From the NCBI RefSeq assembly GCF_014897585.1, contig NZ_JABUXW010000014.1, forward strand, positions 78,033 to 142,032: a DNA stretch of 64,000 bases. Reading direction: 5' to 3'. Positions 9,727 to 20,101 of this stretch are shown piece after piece. Position numbers and translations under genes: made by a program. The DNA is from Brachybacterium tyrofermentans (GTDB lineage: Bacteria > Actinomycetota > Actinomycetes > Actinomycetales > Dermabacteraceae). The notes below the pieces were generated by a model, which was not told the DNA's origin, made no database searches, and saw nothing but the letters and a program-made list of their open reading frames with translations. Position 1 is the first letter of the stretch. The number at the start of each line of letters is the position of its first letter.

Positions 9727-10605
9727 ATGTCGAAGAAGCAGAAGAAGAGCGACCCCGCAGCCCAGGAGCCTCGCGGCTTCGCGATCCCGTCGGACTGGAC
9801 GGAGGATCTCTCCGAGCTCGATCCGCACGCCACTCCCGGCTTCACCGGGAAGAAGGCCGACGGCAAGGAGCAGCTCGCCGCCCGGGACAGCACCCTCGAC
9901 GAGCTCCAGGAGCGGCTGTACGCGGAGAACCACGGTGTCGAGGGAGGCCGCTCGGTGCTGCTGATCGTGCAGGGCATGGACACCTCCGGCAAGGGCGGCA
10001 TCATGCGCCACGTGGTGGGGAACGTGGATCCCCAGGGCGTGGACATCACCGCGTTCAAGGCCCCCACCCGCGCCGAGAAGCGCCACGACTTCCTGTGGCG
10101 CATCCGCAAGCACGCCCCGGAGCCCGGGATGATCGGCGTCTTCGACCGCTCCCAGTACGAGGACGTGCTGATCCATCGCGTGCACGGCTGGGCCGACGCG
10201 AAGGAGATCCGCAGCCGGTACACCGCGATCAACGCCTTCGAGCGTGAGCTCACCGAGGCGGGGACCGTGATCGTGAAGGTCATGCTGCACATCTCCCGCC
10301 AGGAGCAGGGCGAACGGCTCATGGAGCGGCTCGAGCGGCCCGACAAGCACTGGAAGTTCCACCCCGGGGACGTCGACGAGCGCGCGCACTGGGACGCCTA
10401 CCAGGAGGCCTATACGAAGGCGCTGCGGGCCACCTCCACCGTCGGTGCCCCGTGGACCGTGGTCCCGGCGGATCGCAAGTGGTACGCCCGCCTCGCGGTG
10501 CAGCAGCTCCTGCTGGACGCGCTGCGCGGCATCGACCCGCAGTGGCCCGAGGCGGAGTTCGACGTCGCCGAGCAGACCGCCCGGCTCCAGGAGACCATGG
10601 ACTGA
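9727..10605 (+). CDS. ppk2: PPK2-family polyphosphate kinase
   Basis: 292 aa, the single-domain PPK2 length. It transfers phosphate between polyphosphate and nucleotides (NDP or NMP). Walker A is [11 protein letters not shown] (about 82-91) and Walker B is [18 protein letters not shown] (catalytic D140, R141). KDTSGKGG-like and W-K-F motifs are present ([17 protein letters not shown]), and the lid module is around 180-215. The FDRSxYEDVL form is common in actinobacterial class I/III enzymes, so NDP versus NMP preference is not decided here. The charged Lys-rich N-terminus has no signal. Monocistronic. Confidence 0.93.
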   Translation: MSKKQKKSDPAAQEPRGFAIPSDWTEDLSELDPHATPGFTGKKADGKEQLAARDSTLDELQERLYAENHGVEGGRSVLLIVQGMDTSGKGGIMRHVVGNVDPQGVDITAFKAPTRAEKRHDFLWRIRKHAPEPGMIGVFDRSQYEDVLIHRVHGWADAKEIRSRYTAINAFERELTEAGTVIVKVMLHISRQEQGERLMERLERPDKHWKFHPGDVDERAHWDAYQEAYTKALRATSTVGAPWTVVPADRKWYARLAVQQLLLDALRGIDPQWPEAEFDVAEQTARLQETMD

Positions 10606-10694
10606 TCCGGCGCCGGGAACGGGGCGCCTGCCGGCCCCCGCCGACTCCCAGGAGTCGGCTTGTGCCGTTCAGCTCGGCGGATGATGATGGAGCC

Positions 10695-11192
10695 ATGGCT
10701 TCCATCACCTTCAAGAACACCCCCATCTCGACCGTCGGCGAGCTTCCCGCCCAGGGCTCTGCCCTGCCGGCGTTCGAGCTCGTCGGTCAGGACCTCTCGC
10801 CGGTCGCGAGCTCCGACCTCGCCGGCAAGCGCGTCGTGCTGAACATCTTCCCCTCGCTGGACACCGGCACCTGCGCGATGAGCGTGCGCACGTTCAACGA
10901 GCTCGCCGCTGGCCTCGAGAACACCGTCGTCGTCTGCGTCTCGAAGGACCTGCCGTTCGCGCAGGCGCGCTTCTGCGGCGCCGAGGGCATCGAGAACGTC
11001 GTCACCGGCTCCGCCTTCCGCTCCTCCTTCGGCGAGGACTACGGCGTGACCATGAGCGACGGCCCGCTGGCGGGCCTGCTCTCGCGCGCCGTCGTCATCA
11101 CCGACGAGACCGGCAAGGTCGTCTACACCGAGCAGGTCGGCGAGGTCTCCGAGGAGCCCGACTACGAGGGCGCGAAGGCCGCTCTGGCCTGA
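10695..11192 (+). CDS. tpx: Thiol peroxidase (Tpx-type peroxiredoxin)
   Basis: 165 aa, the exact family length. Reduces peroxides using a peroxidatic Cys60 in [18 protein letters not shown] and a resolving Cys94 in [11 protein letters not shown], the E. coli Tpx arrangement. [15 protein letters not shown] is the family N-terminus. The ATG at 10695 has GGAG close by with only 2-nt spacing, so initiation may be weak or leaderless. A double hairpin at 11246-11296 probably ends the transcript. Confidence 0.96.
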   Translation: MASITFKNTPISTVGELPAQGSALPAFELVGQDLSPVASSDLAGKRVVLNIFPSLDTGTCAMSVRTFNELAAGLENTVVVCVSKDLPFAQARFCGAEGIENVVTGSAFRSSFGEDYGVTMSDGPLAGLLSRAVVITDETGKVVYTEQVGEVSEEPDYEGAKAALA

Positions 11193-11245
11193 GAGGCACT
11201 CACCCGAGCAGCGCCCCTCCGCGGCAGCAGCTGCCACCCCTGGCC

Positions 11246-11296
11246 AGGGCCCGGTCCGCCTCCCGCGCGGATCGGGCCCTGTCCCGTACCCGGGAC
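11246..11296 (+). terminator. Double hairpin terminator after tpx
   Basis: Arms 11246-11259 and 11267-11280 pair over 14 bp with one G-T wobble and a 7-nt loop. Immediately after, GTCCCG-TACC-CGGGAC (11281-11296) forms a second 6-bp stem. No U tract follows, as is common in high-GC actinobacteria. Confidence 0.65.
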
Positions 11297-11319
11297 GAAA
11301 CCCATCGGAAGGACAGATC

Positions 11320-11700
11320 ATGAGCAGCATCGAGATCACCACCGACCGCGTCCACGACGTGCTGGACGATGACGGCTCCGGCGCCGACGAGTACCGCGTG
11401 CTGGTGGACCGGCTGTGGCCGCGCGGCATCACGAAGGAGCGGCTCGCCCACGACGACTGGGACAAGGACGTAGCCCCCAGCTCCGATCTCCGGACGTCCT
11501 TCCACGACGACGACCTGGACTTCCAGGAGTTCTCGGGCCGGTACCGCCATGAGCTCGACGACAGCGACGCCCCCCAGGCGCTCCTGGACCGGGCCCGAGA
11601 GGCCGGAGCTCACAGGATCGTGCTCCTGTTCGCTGCGAAGGACACCCAGCACAACCACGCCCAGGTGCTGCAGGAGGCGCTGCAGGGACTCGTGCGCTGA
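11320..11700 (+). CDS. DUF488 family protein
   Basis: 126 aa. YRVLVDRLWPRGITKERLAH is the diagnostic motif (RLWPRG) of DUF488 proteins, and DWDKDVAPSSDLRTSFH and FSGRYRHEL follow in the expected order. RIVLLFAAKDTQHNHAQVL resembles the C-terminal TLLYAAKD-HN-A-VL strand and helix. Small cytosolic protein of unknown biochemical function. AAGGA lies 7 nt before the ATG. It stands alone between hairpins and the TauE gene. Confidence 0.9.
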   Translation: MSSIEITTDRVHDVLDDDGSGADEYRVLVDRLWPRGITKERLAHDDWDKDVAPSSDLRTSFHDDDLDFQEFSGRYRHELDDSDAPQALLDRAREAGAHRIVLLFAAKDTQHNHAQVLQEALQGLVR

Positions 11701-11849
11701 GAGCACGGTGCGAGATCCTGACCAGGGACCAGGAAGGTCGATCTTGACCGGCGACCCGGACCGGCGGCTCTGACAGGACAGTCCTCTCCGCTCCCGTCCT
11801 GCGGCCGTGCTGTGATGCGGACATCCGCCCGCTCCGGCCCTCCGGGCAG

Positions 11850-11863
11850 TAGGGTCGTCGATC
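11850..11863 (+). promoter_or_regulatory. Candidate leaderless -10 box for the TauE/SafE gene
   Basis: TAGGGT at 11850-11855 is followed by 8 nt and the GTG start, and no ribosome-binding site is present. Confidence 0.4.
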
Positions 11864-12679
11864 GTGGAACCGCTCTCGCTCATCGTCCTGCTCGTGATGG
11901 GCACCCTCGCCGGCGCCATCAACGCCGCAGTCGGCTCCGGCTCGCTGCTCACCCTCCCCGTGCTGATGGCCCTCGGCATCCCCCCGGGCGTCGCCGTGCG
12001 CACGAACACCGTGGGCATGCTCTTCTCGACGATCGGCTCCGTCGTCGGCTACCGCAAGGAGATCGACGAGGAGAAGCACGACCTCCCGCCGCTGGTCCTC
12101 ACCGCCGCCGGCGGAGCGATCCTCGGCTCGCTCCTGCTGCTGGTCTCCCCGGCCTCGGCACTCGACGTCGTCGTGCCCGTGCTGATCGTGGTCGCCCTGG
12201 CGATGGTCGTGTTCCAGAAGCGGATCACGGCGGCGCTGCGCGCCCGATCGGATCGACGCAGGGCCGCCCGGGGGCCGGTGGCGCCGACGTCCGACGGCTC
12301 GGACCGCAGCCCGCTGCGCTCACCGGCACTCGTGGGCTCGATGGGCGCCGCCTCGATCTACGGCGGCTACTTCACCGCCGCACAGGGGATCCTCTACCTC
12401 GGGATCCTGGGCACGTTCACCGGTCGCACGATGGGCTCGGTGAACAGTGTGAAGAACCTGCTGAGCCTGGTCGTGAACCTCGCGGCCGCAACCATCTACG
12501 TCATCGCGCACTTCGTGATCGGGGCGGAGATCGTGTGGCTCGCGACCGCCGCGATCGCCGTCGGCGCCCTGATCGGCGGCTACTTCGGCGCCCATCTCGC
12601 CAAGCTGATGCCCGAGTGGCTGCTGCGCGGCATCATCGTCGTCGTCGCGCTGATCGCCCTCGTGCGCCAGTTCATCTGA
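11864..12679 (+). CDS. TauE/SafE family sulfite exporter-like permease
   Basis: 271 aa from the GTG at 11864. N-terminal GTLAGAINAAVGSGSLLTLP is the conserved glycine-rich TauE/SafE repeat, mirrored by SMGAASIYGGYFTAAQGILY in the second half. About eight membrane segments are separated by a basic cytosolic loop (RARSDRRRAARGP, about 125-140). GGYFGAHLAKLMPEWLLR near the C-terminus is also typical. The family exports small organic or sulfur-containing anions; substrate unknown. It converges on the hydrolase gene across 37 bp. Confidence 0.88.
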   Translation: MEPLSLIVLLVMGTLAGAINAAVGSGSLLTLPVLMALGIPPGVAVRTNTVGMLFSTIGSVVGYRKEIDEEKHDLPPLVLTAAGGAILGSLLLLVSPASALDVVVPVLIVVALAMVVFQKRITAALRARSDRRRAARGPVAPTSDGSDRSPLRSPALVGSMGAASIYGGYFTAAQGILYLGILGTFTGRTMGSVNSVKNLLSLVVNLAAATIYVIAHFVIGAEIVWLATAAIAVGALIGGYFGAHLAKLMPEWLLRGIIVVVALIALVRQFI

Positions 12680-12716
12680 GCGGGAGCAGGCCACACAGGG
12701 CGGGCCGCCCGCAGCC

Positions 12717-13505
12717 TCAGCGCAGGAACGGGACGACCTGGTCGAGCACGTCGTCGGGCGGGAACAGGGTGGCGCCGTGGGAGCGCCCGGGCAGCGGGAC
12801 GAACTCCGCATCCGGCATCAGCGAAGCGGCACGCACGGAATCCTCGTACCGCGGATGGTCCTCGGTGCCCGCCATCCACAGCGCCGGGACCGTGCAGTCC
12901 GCGAGCACGTCGTCGGGGACAGCGGCGGTGGCGTCGGTCGCGGTCAGCAGAGCCGCGACGGCGAGCGGATCAGCGGCCAGGAACGCCGTGCGCGTGGCAC
13001 GGTCCCGCCGTGTGGTGATGCCGGGACCGAGTCCCTGGCCGTCGCAGAACGCCTCCATCCCGCCCTCCCGGATCGCGTCGATGACCTCCGGGAAGAAGAC
13101 CGAGTCGATCTGGCCCCTCTGCACAGCGGCGGAACCGCCCAGGCTGACCAGGCGCGTCACCCGCGCCGGATGCTCGAGCGCTGCGGTCAGCGCGATACGG
13201 GCGCCCAGCGAGTAGCCCATCAGCGCGGCCCGGCCGATCGCCTCGGCGTCGAGCACCGCGAGCAGATCGGCGACGAACACGTCCTGCGTATAGGCGGCGG
13301 GATCGTGCGGGGTGCCCGACCGGCCATGCCCGCGCAGGTCCATCCTGATCACGGTGTGCTCGCCGGCGAGAGGCTCGAGATACCCCAGCCCCCGCCAGAT
13401 CGCCCGCGAGAGCACGGAGCCGTGCAGCAGCACCACGGCGGGGCCGGAGCCCATGACGTCGTAGCGCAGGTCGATGCCGTCCACGGGGGAGGGGATGACG
13501 GGCAC
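12717..13505 (-). CDS. Alpha/beta hydrolase fold protein
   Basis: 262 aa from the GTG at 13505 (AAAGGA 8 nt upstream). VVLLHGSVLSRAIW carries the HG oxyanion motif, DLRGHGRSGTP the classic turn, and GYSLGARIAL the nucleophile elbow with Ser. The acid is likely in AGTEDHPRYED and the catalytic His in GRSHGATLF. No signal peptide, so cytosolic. Could be an esterase, lactonase or dienelactone/enol-lactonase-like enzyme; specificity cannot be read. It lies 245 bp downstream of icd in the same direction, with a hairpin between them, so is probably separate. Confidence 0.87.
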   Translation of the reverse strand: MPVIPSPVDGIDLRYDVMGSGPAVVLLHGSVLSRAIWRGLGYLEPLAGEHTVIRMDLRGHGRSGTPHDPAAYTQDVFVADLLAVLDAEAIGRAALMGYSLGARIALTAALEHPARVTRLVSLGGSAAVQRGQIDSVFFPEVIDAIREGGMEAFCDGQGLGPGITTRRDRATRTAFLAADPLAVAALLTATDATAAVPDDVLADCTVPALWMAGTEDHPRYEDSVRAASLMPDAEFVPLPGRSHGATLFPPDDVLDQVVPFLR

Positions 13506-13609
13506 GGCCCGGTCCTTTCGGTCGGTCGCTCTGGGAGCGGAACCCGGATCGGGGCCGCTCTGCAGGGCACGGATGTCGGCTCTGCTGCGCGGGGTGCGGA
13601 GGGCAATTT

Positions 13610-13635
13610 GGCCCGTCGGCGGAAGCGGACGGGCC
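13610..13635 (-). terminator. Hairpin between icd and the hydrolase gene
   Basis: GGCCCGTC (13610-13617) pairs exactly with GACGGGCC (13628-13635) around a 10-nt loop, 115-140 bp downstream of the icd stop. There is no U tract, so assignment as a terminator is tentative. Confidence 0.4.
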
Positions 13636-13750
13636 GCCGGTGATGTCTGCTGGCGATGTCGTCAGCTCGGATCACCAGCGGCCCGTCCGTGCAGCTGTCC
13701 GGAGAATCGGTCCCACGAGGAGCGGCCGTCCGGCCGTCCTCATCCCGGGC

Positions 13751-16039
<2,289 letters not shown>

Positions 16040-16128
16040 TCAGGCACGAGCCTGGAGTGTTGATCCGGATGCCCCCACGGTACGTGACGAGTCCCTCCCC
16101 GTCGCCTCCTCGTCAGCTCCTCGTCGGC

Positions 16129-16959
16129 TCAGAGGATCAGCAGGGTGAGCGCCATGATCGCCATGCCCGCGATCAGGGAGTAGATGACCGTGTGGTGCTC
16201 GCCGGTCTCCTCGGCCGCAGGCAGCAGCTCATCGAGCGAGACGAACACCATCACCCCGGCCACGCCCGCGAGGATCGCGCCCATCGCGTCGCCGGAGAGC
16301 AGCGGGGCGAGCAGCAGATACCCGAGCACGGCGCCCACGGGCTCCGCCAGCCCCGTCATCGAGGCGAGCCAGAACGCCTTGGATCGCGAGCCGGTCGCGC
16401 GGCGCACCGGGACCGCCACCGCGAGCCCCTCCGGGATGTTGTGCAGGGCGATCGCCGCGACCACAGGGATCGCGATCTCCGGTGCCTGCAGTGCGGCCAC
16501 GAAGGTCGCGAAGCCCTCGGGGACGTTGTGGAAGGCGAGGGCCGCGGCGGTCACCGTGCCGGTGCGCAGGAGCCGTGCGCGCAGCGCCCGATCCGCCGCC
16601 TGCTCATCGGGCTCGCGCACCTCGGGGTCGCCGTGTGAGCCGGTCATCCTCCCGGAGAACTCATGGGGGCTGACCGCTTCGGGCACCAGACGGTCCAGCA
16701 CCGCGATCAGCGCGATCCCCACGAAGAAGGAGAGGGTGGCGATCGCCGTGCCGCGGGCTGTGATCGCGCCGCCGCTGGAGAGCACATGGGCGCCCTCGGG
16801 GAGCAGCTCCACGAAGGACACGTACAGCATCACGCCCGCCGAGAGGCCGAGGCCGCCTGCCAGCATCTTCGGGTTCGTGCCCCGACCGAGCACTCCGAGT
16901 GCGGCGCCGATGCTGGTGGCACCACCGGCGACGAGGGTGAGGAGGAAGGCGGCGAGCAC
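16129..16959 (-). CDS. zupT: ZIP family divalent metal transporter (ZupT-like)
   Basis: 276 aa. Two metal-site helices are intact: AALAFHNVPEGFATFVAAL and AAIALHNIPEGLAVAVPVRR, the HNxPEG signatures of TM4 and TM5. About eight membrane segments are visible, with a His-poor, charged cytosolic loop at 95-130. Imports Zn, Fe or Mn into the cytosol from the plasma membrane; which metal is uncertain. The VELLPEGAHVL (TM2) and SLDELLPAAEE (TM7) elements also fit. Upstream is a set of 23-bp degenerate repeats. Confidence 0.93.
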   Translation of the reverse strand: MLAAFLLTLVAGGATSIGAALGVLGRGTNPKMLAGGLGLSAGVMLYVSFVELLPEGAHVLSSGGAITARGTAIATLSFFVGIALIAVLDRLVPEAVSPHEFSGRMTGSHGDPEVREPDEQAADRALRARLLRTGTVTAAALAFHNVPEGFATFVAALQAPEIAIPVVAAIALHNIPEGLAVAVPVRRATGSRSKAFWLASMTGLAEPVGAVLGYLLLAPLLSGDAMGAILAGVAGVMVFVSLDELLPAAEETGEHHTVIYSLIAGMAIMALTLLIL

Positions 16960-17000
16960 GAGGACGACACTAGCCGCCCAGGGCCTCGTCGTCGGCTCCG

Positions 17001-17090
17001 GCGCGGCGGAGCCGACGAACCGGGCGAGACAGAGCCGATGAACTGTGCGAGACGGAGCCGACGGACAGTGCGAGGCGGACGGACAGTACG
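17001..17090. repeat. Degenerate 23-bp tandem repeat
   Basis: Four imperfect units of the form gcgagacggagccgacggacagt start near 17001, 17024, 17047 and 17070. The copies at 17024 and 17047 differ at three positions. They fill the spacer between the zupT start and the small ORF before hisD. Confidence 0.75.
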
Positions 17091-17117
17091 GTGACCCGAG
17101 CGACGACAGGGGGCGAG

Positions 17118-17327
17118 ATGGACTGGGAGGAGCGCTACCGCCGCGCCAGGGTGTCCTGGAACCGCGAAGCCGTCCGGCATCTGCGCTCCCGAGGATGGAT
17201 CCTGCTCGTGACCGGGCGGCGGGTGACCTCCGCCGACGAGGAGACGGGGGAGTGGCCCGGGGGCATCACCTGGAAGGACCACTCCACGGCGGACGAGGTC
17301 CGTCTGCTCGGCCAGCTCCTAGACTGA
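17118..17327 (+). CDS. Small hypothetical protein upstream of hisD
   Basis: 69 aa, beginning [20 protein letters not shown]. The ATG at 17118 follows CAGGGGG (17107-17113); a GTG at 17091 would add nine residues but has no ribosome site. Composition is charged, with tryptophans and a [13 protein letters not shown] segment that reads like a beta hairpin. I do not recognise the family. Its last codons (CTC CTA GAC TGA) contain the hisD -10 box, and hisD starts 4 bp after its stop. Confidence 0.55.
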   Translation: MDWEERYRRARVSWNREAVRHLRSRGWILLVTGRRVTSADEETGEWPGGITWKDHSTADEVRLLGQLLD

Positions 17328-17331
17328 CCCC
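17320..17331 (+). promoter_or_regulatory. Leaderless -10 box for hisD
   Basis: TAGACT at 17320-17325, then 6 nt, then the ATG at 17332, with no Shine-Dalgarno. The box overlaps the end of the preceding small ORF. Confidence 0.5.
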
Positions 17332-18669
17332 ATGCCTGATCCTGCCCCGTTCCTCGCCGTGACCGACCTGCGCTCGCGCATCCTCAGCACCGCCGAGCTC
17401 ACGGCGGCCCTGCCGCGCGCCGAGCTCGACGTCGAGGCCGCGACCGCCGCTGTGCGTCCCGTGGTCGACGACGTCGCCGCGCGAGGCGCGGCCGCCGTGC
17501 TCGATGCCTCGGAGCGCTTCGACGGAGTGCGCCCGGAGCATCTGCGGGTGCCGCAGGCCGAGCTGCAGCGGGCGCTGGACGAGCTCGATCCGGAGATTCG
17601 AGCCGCTCTGGGGGAGTCGGCGGCGCGGGTGCGCCGCGTGGACTCCGCCCAGAGCCGCCGGGAGGAGAGCGTCGAGGTCGTCCCCGGCGGCACGGTCTCG
17701 CAGCGCTGGGTGCCGGTGCGTCGGGTGGGCCTGTACGTGCCCGGCGGGCGTGCGGTGCTGCCCAGCTCCGTGGTGATGAACGTGGTGCCCGCGCAGGTCG
17801 CCGGCGTCGAGCAGATCGTGCTCGCCTCGCCGCCGCAGAAGGAGTTCGGCGGGCTGCCGCACCCCACGATCCTCGCCGCCTGCGCGCTGCTCGGGGTGAC
17901 CGAGGTGATCGCCGCCGGCGGTGCCCAGGCCATCGCGCTGCTCGCGCACGGCGCCGACGACCTCGGTGACGGGAAGCACCTCGACCCGGTCGATCTCGTC
18001 ACCGGTCCCGGCAACGTCTACGTCGTCGCCGCGAAGCGCCTGGTCCGCGGGACCGTCGGCATCGATGCCGAGGCCGGCCCCACCGAGATCGCGATCCTCG
18101 CCGACGCCACCGCCGACCCCGCCTTCGTCGCCGCTGATCTCATCTCGCAGGCCGAGCATGACCCGCTCGCCGCGAGCATCCTGGTCACCGACGACGAGCA
18201 GCTCGTCGCGGGTGTCGAGACGGAGCTCGCCCGTCAGGTGCCCCTCGCCCGGCACCGCGAGCTCATCGAGGAGGCGCTGCGCGGAGAGCAGAGCGGCGTG
18301 GTGATGGTCGACGGGATGGACCAGGGCCTGTCGGTGGTCGATGCCTACGGTGCGGAGCACCTCGAGATCCAGACGGCCGACGCCGCCGCGGTCGCCGCCC
18401 GGGTCACCAACGCGGGCGCCGTCTTCGTCGGCTCCCACAGCCCGGTGAGCCTCGGCGACTACGCCGCCGGCTCCAATCACGTGCTGCCCACCGGCGGCAG
18501 CTCCCGGTTCAACGGCGGCCTCGGCGTGCAGACCTTCCTGCGCGGCATCCACGTCGTGCACTACGACCGGGAGGCGCTGGCCGATGCCCGTGCGGCGGCC
18601 ACCACGTTGGCCGACGCCGAGGGGCTCCCGGCGCACGGTGCGGCGATCGACATCCGCTTCGCGGACTGA
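17332..18669 (+). CDS. hisD: Histidinol dehydrogenase
   Basis: 445 aa. Catalyses the last two oxidations of histidine synthesis (L-histidinol to L-histidine, NAD and Zn dependent). Family blocks are [75 protein letters not shown] and [16 protein letters not shown]. The Zn/His motif region is [20 protein letters not shown]. Complete and normal length. In related actinobacteria hisC follows directly; here the next his gene is 9 kb away beyond a sugar cassette, and a strong hairpin lies just after hisD. Confidence 0.98.
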   Translation: MPDPAPFLAVTDLRSRILSTAELTAALPRAELDVEAATAAVRPVVDDVAARGAAAVLDASERFDGVRPEHLRVPQAELQRALDELDPEIRAALGESAARVRRVDSAQSRREESVEVVPGGTVSQRWVPVRRVGLYVPGGRAVLPSSVVMNVVPAQVAGVEQIVLASPPQKEFGGLPHPTILAACALLGVTEVIAAGGAQAIALLAHGADDLGDGKHLDPVDLVTGPGNVYVVAAKRLVRGTVGIDAEAGPTEIAILADATADPAFVAADLISQAEHDPLAASILVTDDEQLVAGVETELARQVPLARHRELIEEALRGEQSGVVMVDGMDQGLSVVDAYGAEHLEIQTADAAAVAARVTNAGAVFVGSHSPVSLGDYAAGSNHVLPTGGSSRFNGGLGVQTFLRGIHVVHYDREALADARAAATTLADAEGLPAHGAAIDIRFAD

Positions 18670-18683
18670 CCTGCGCGGGCGCG

Positions 18684-18711
18684 GGCCGACGGGCGGGGTC
18701 GCCCGTCGGCC
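18684..18711 (+). terminator. Hairpin terminator after hisD
   Basis: GGCCGACGGGCG (18684-18695) and its exact complement (18700-18711) form a 12-bp perfect stem with a 4-nt loop, 15 bp after the hisD stop. It separates hisD from the sugar cassette. Confidence 0.75.
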
Positions 18712-18786
18712 TGTCGGCCTCGGCCCTTGGCCGTAGACCCGTCGACTCATCGGCCGTGCCGTGATCCAGGAACGTGCCTGCGCCTC

Positions 18787-18815
18787 TTGCGCACACCGAT
18801 GTAAGCGCATACAGT
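18787..18815 (+). promoter_or_regulatory. Promoter of the LacI/sugar cassette
   Basis: TTGCGC (18787-18792), a 17-bp spacer, then TACAGT (18810-18815). The first operator overlaps the -10 box and the second lies just past the predicted start, a layout for repression. Confidence 0.6.
18800..18813. promoter_or_regulatory. LacI-family operator 1
   Basis: TGTAAGCGCATACA is a near-perfect 14-bp palindrome with the central CG and the TGTAAGCGC half-site typical of LacI/GalR operators. Confidence 0.8.
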
Positions 18816-18826
18816 CCGTGTCACGC

Positions 18827-18840
18827 TGTAAGCGCTTCCA
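18827..18840. promoter_or_regulatory. LacI-family operator 2
   Basis: TGTAAGCGCTTCCA shares the TGTAAGCGC half-site with operator 1 and starts 27 bp downstream of it. The two sites suggest cooperative or looped repression of the cassette. Confidence 0.8.
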
Positions 18841-18944
18841 GCTCTGATGGGGGCTTCCGGCTCCGACGGACGGCAGGTCCGGGAGTGCGCGCAGCGCTGC
18901 TGAGCAGGAATCGATGACGAGCTGGATGAGCTGGAGGAGACCGG

Positions 18945-20033
18945 ATGATGGCCAACGGCGCATCCTCGCCCGTACCTACGATCTACCAGGTCGCTGAGCG
19001 CGCGGGCGTCTCGATCGCGACGGTCAGCCGCGCGTTCTCGGACCCCTCCAAGGTGGCACCCCGCACGCTGGATGCCGTCCTCGAGGCGGCCCGCGTCCTG
19101 CGGTACGTCCCGGCCGCTGCGGCCCGGGCGCTCGCCGTCCGGCGCAGCAAGGCGCTCGGCGTCGTGCTCCCGCACATCGACGGCCCGTATTACGCGGAGC
19201 TCCTGGTCGGGTTCGAGGTCGCGGCCTCCGAGCTCGGGCTGTCCGTGGTGCTGGCGCTCCTGAACCCGCAGGAGCCGCGGCATCTCTCCGTGCTCGACCT
19301 CCTGGGCCGCGTCGATGGCGTCGCCTTCATGGCCCGCAGCGGCGCGCAGGACGACACCGTGCGGCAGGTCGCCGATGTGCGACCCACCGTGAGCGTCGCC
19401 CGCGGCCAGGTCGAGGGCGTCGACGCCTTCTACGCCGAGAACCGCGCGGCGGCCCGTCAGCTCACCGAGCACCTCATCGAGCACGGCCGACGCCGCATCG
19501 GCTTCGTCGGGCGCCTCGAGGAGGGGTCCGACATCGGGCAGCGCCACGTCGGCTACCTCGAAGCCCTCGAGGAAGCCGGCCTCGCGCCCGCAGAGCGGTT
19601 CGAGAAGGACCCGGTCGAGGCCTCCGGACTCGAGATCGCCGAGATGCTGCTGGCCGTCGAGCGCGAGCGGAACGACGCGGACGCCGGTGCGGCCGGAGCG
19701 GACGATGCGACCGGGATCGCCGGTCTCGACGCACTCGTCTGCGGCAACGACGAGCTCGCGATGGCGATCATCTCCCGCCTCACCGCGGCAGGCGTGGACG
19801 TCCCCGGTCGCCTCGCCGTCACCGGATGGGACGACACCGTCACCGCCCGCTACCTGACCCCCGGCCTGACCACCGTCCGGCAGGACGTCGCAGAGCTCGG
19901 GGCCCTCGCCGCACAGCGACTCGCGGCCCTCATCGACGGGGACACGTCGCAGTCGCCGGTCACGGTCGACTCCAACGTCGTGCTCCGGCAGTCCTGCGGC
20001 TGCGCCCCCGACCCGGTCCCGGCCCTGGCGTAG
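18945..20033 (+). CDS. LacI family transcriptional repressor of the sugar cassette
   Basis: 362 aa. The N-terminal helix-turn-helix is TIYQVAERAGVSIATVSRAF (about 12-31), with the hinge helix RYVPAAAARALAVRRS. A periplasmic-binding-protein-like effector domain follows (LGVVLPHIDGPYYAELLVGF ... ALVCGNDELAMAIISRL ... AVTGWDDT). GGAGGAG precedes tandem ATG codons at 18945/18948. Likely represses its own cassette through the two operators at 18800-18840 and is induced by an imported oligosaccharide. The C-terminal LRQSCGC is common in actinobacterial LacI proteins. Ligand not known. Confidence 0.93.
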   Translation: MMANGASSPVPTIYQVAERAGVSIATVSRAFSDPSKVAPRTLDAVLEAARVLRYVPAAAARALAVRRSKALGVVLPHIDGPYYAELLVGFEVAASELGLSVVLALLNPQEPRHLSVLDLLGRVDGVAFMARSGAQDDTVRQVADVRPTVSVARGQVEGVDAFYAENRAAARQLTEHLIEHGRRRIGFVGRLEEGSDIGQRHVGYLEALEEAGLAPAERFEKDPVEASGLEIAEMLLAVERERNDADAGAAGADDATGIAGLDALVCGNDELAMAIISRLTAAGVDVPGRLAVTGWDDTVTARYLTPGLTTVRQDVAELGALAAQRLAALIDGDTSQSPVTVDSNVVLRQSCGCAPDPVPALA

Positions 20034-20101
20034 CGCGCCCGCTCACGATCCGACCAGAACCGCACAGATCCCCCGACCGCCTCATGGACGAAGGAGTCAT
20101 C

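Noticed and set aside
9643..10389. Upstream extension of the amidohydrolase frame to 639 aa
   Set aside because: It runs antisense through ppk2, and the family N-terminus clearly starts at 9642.
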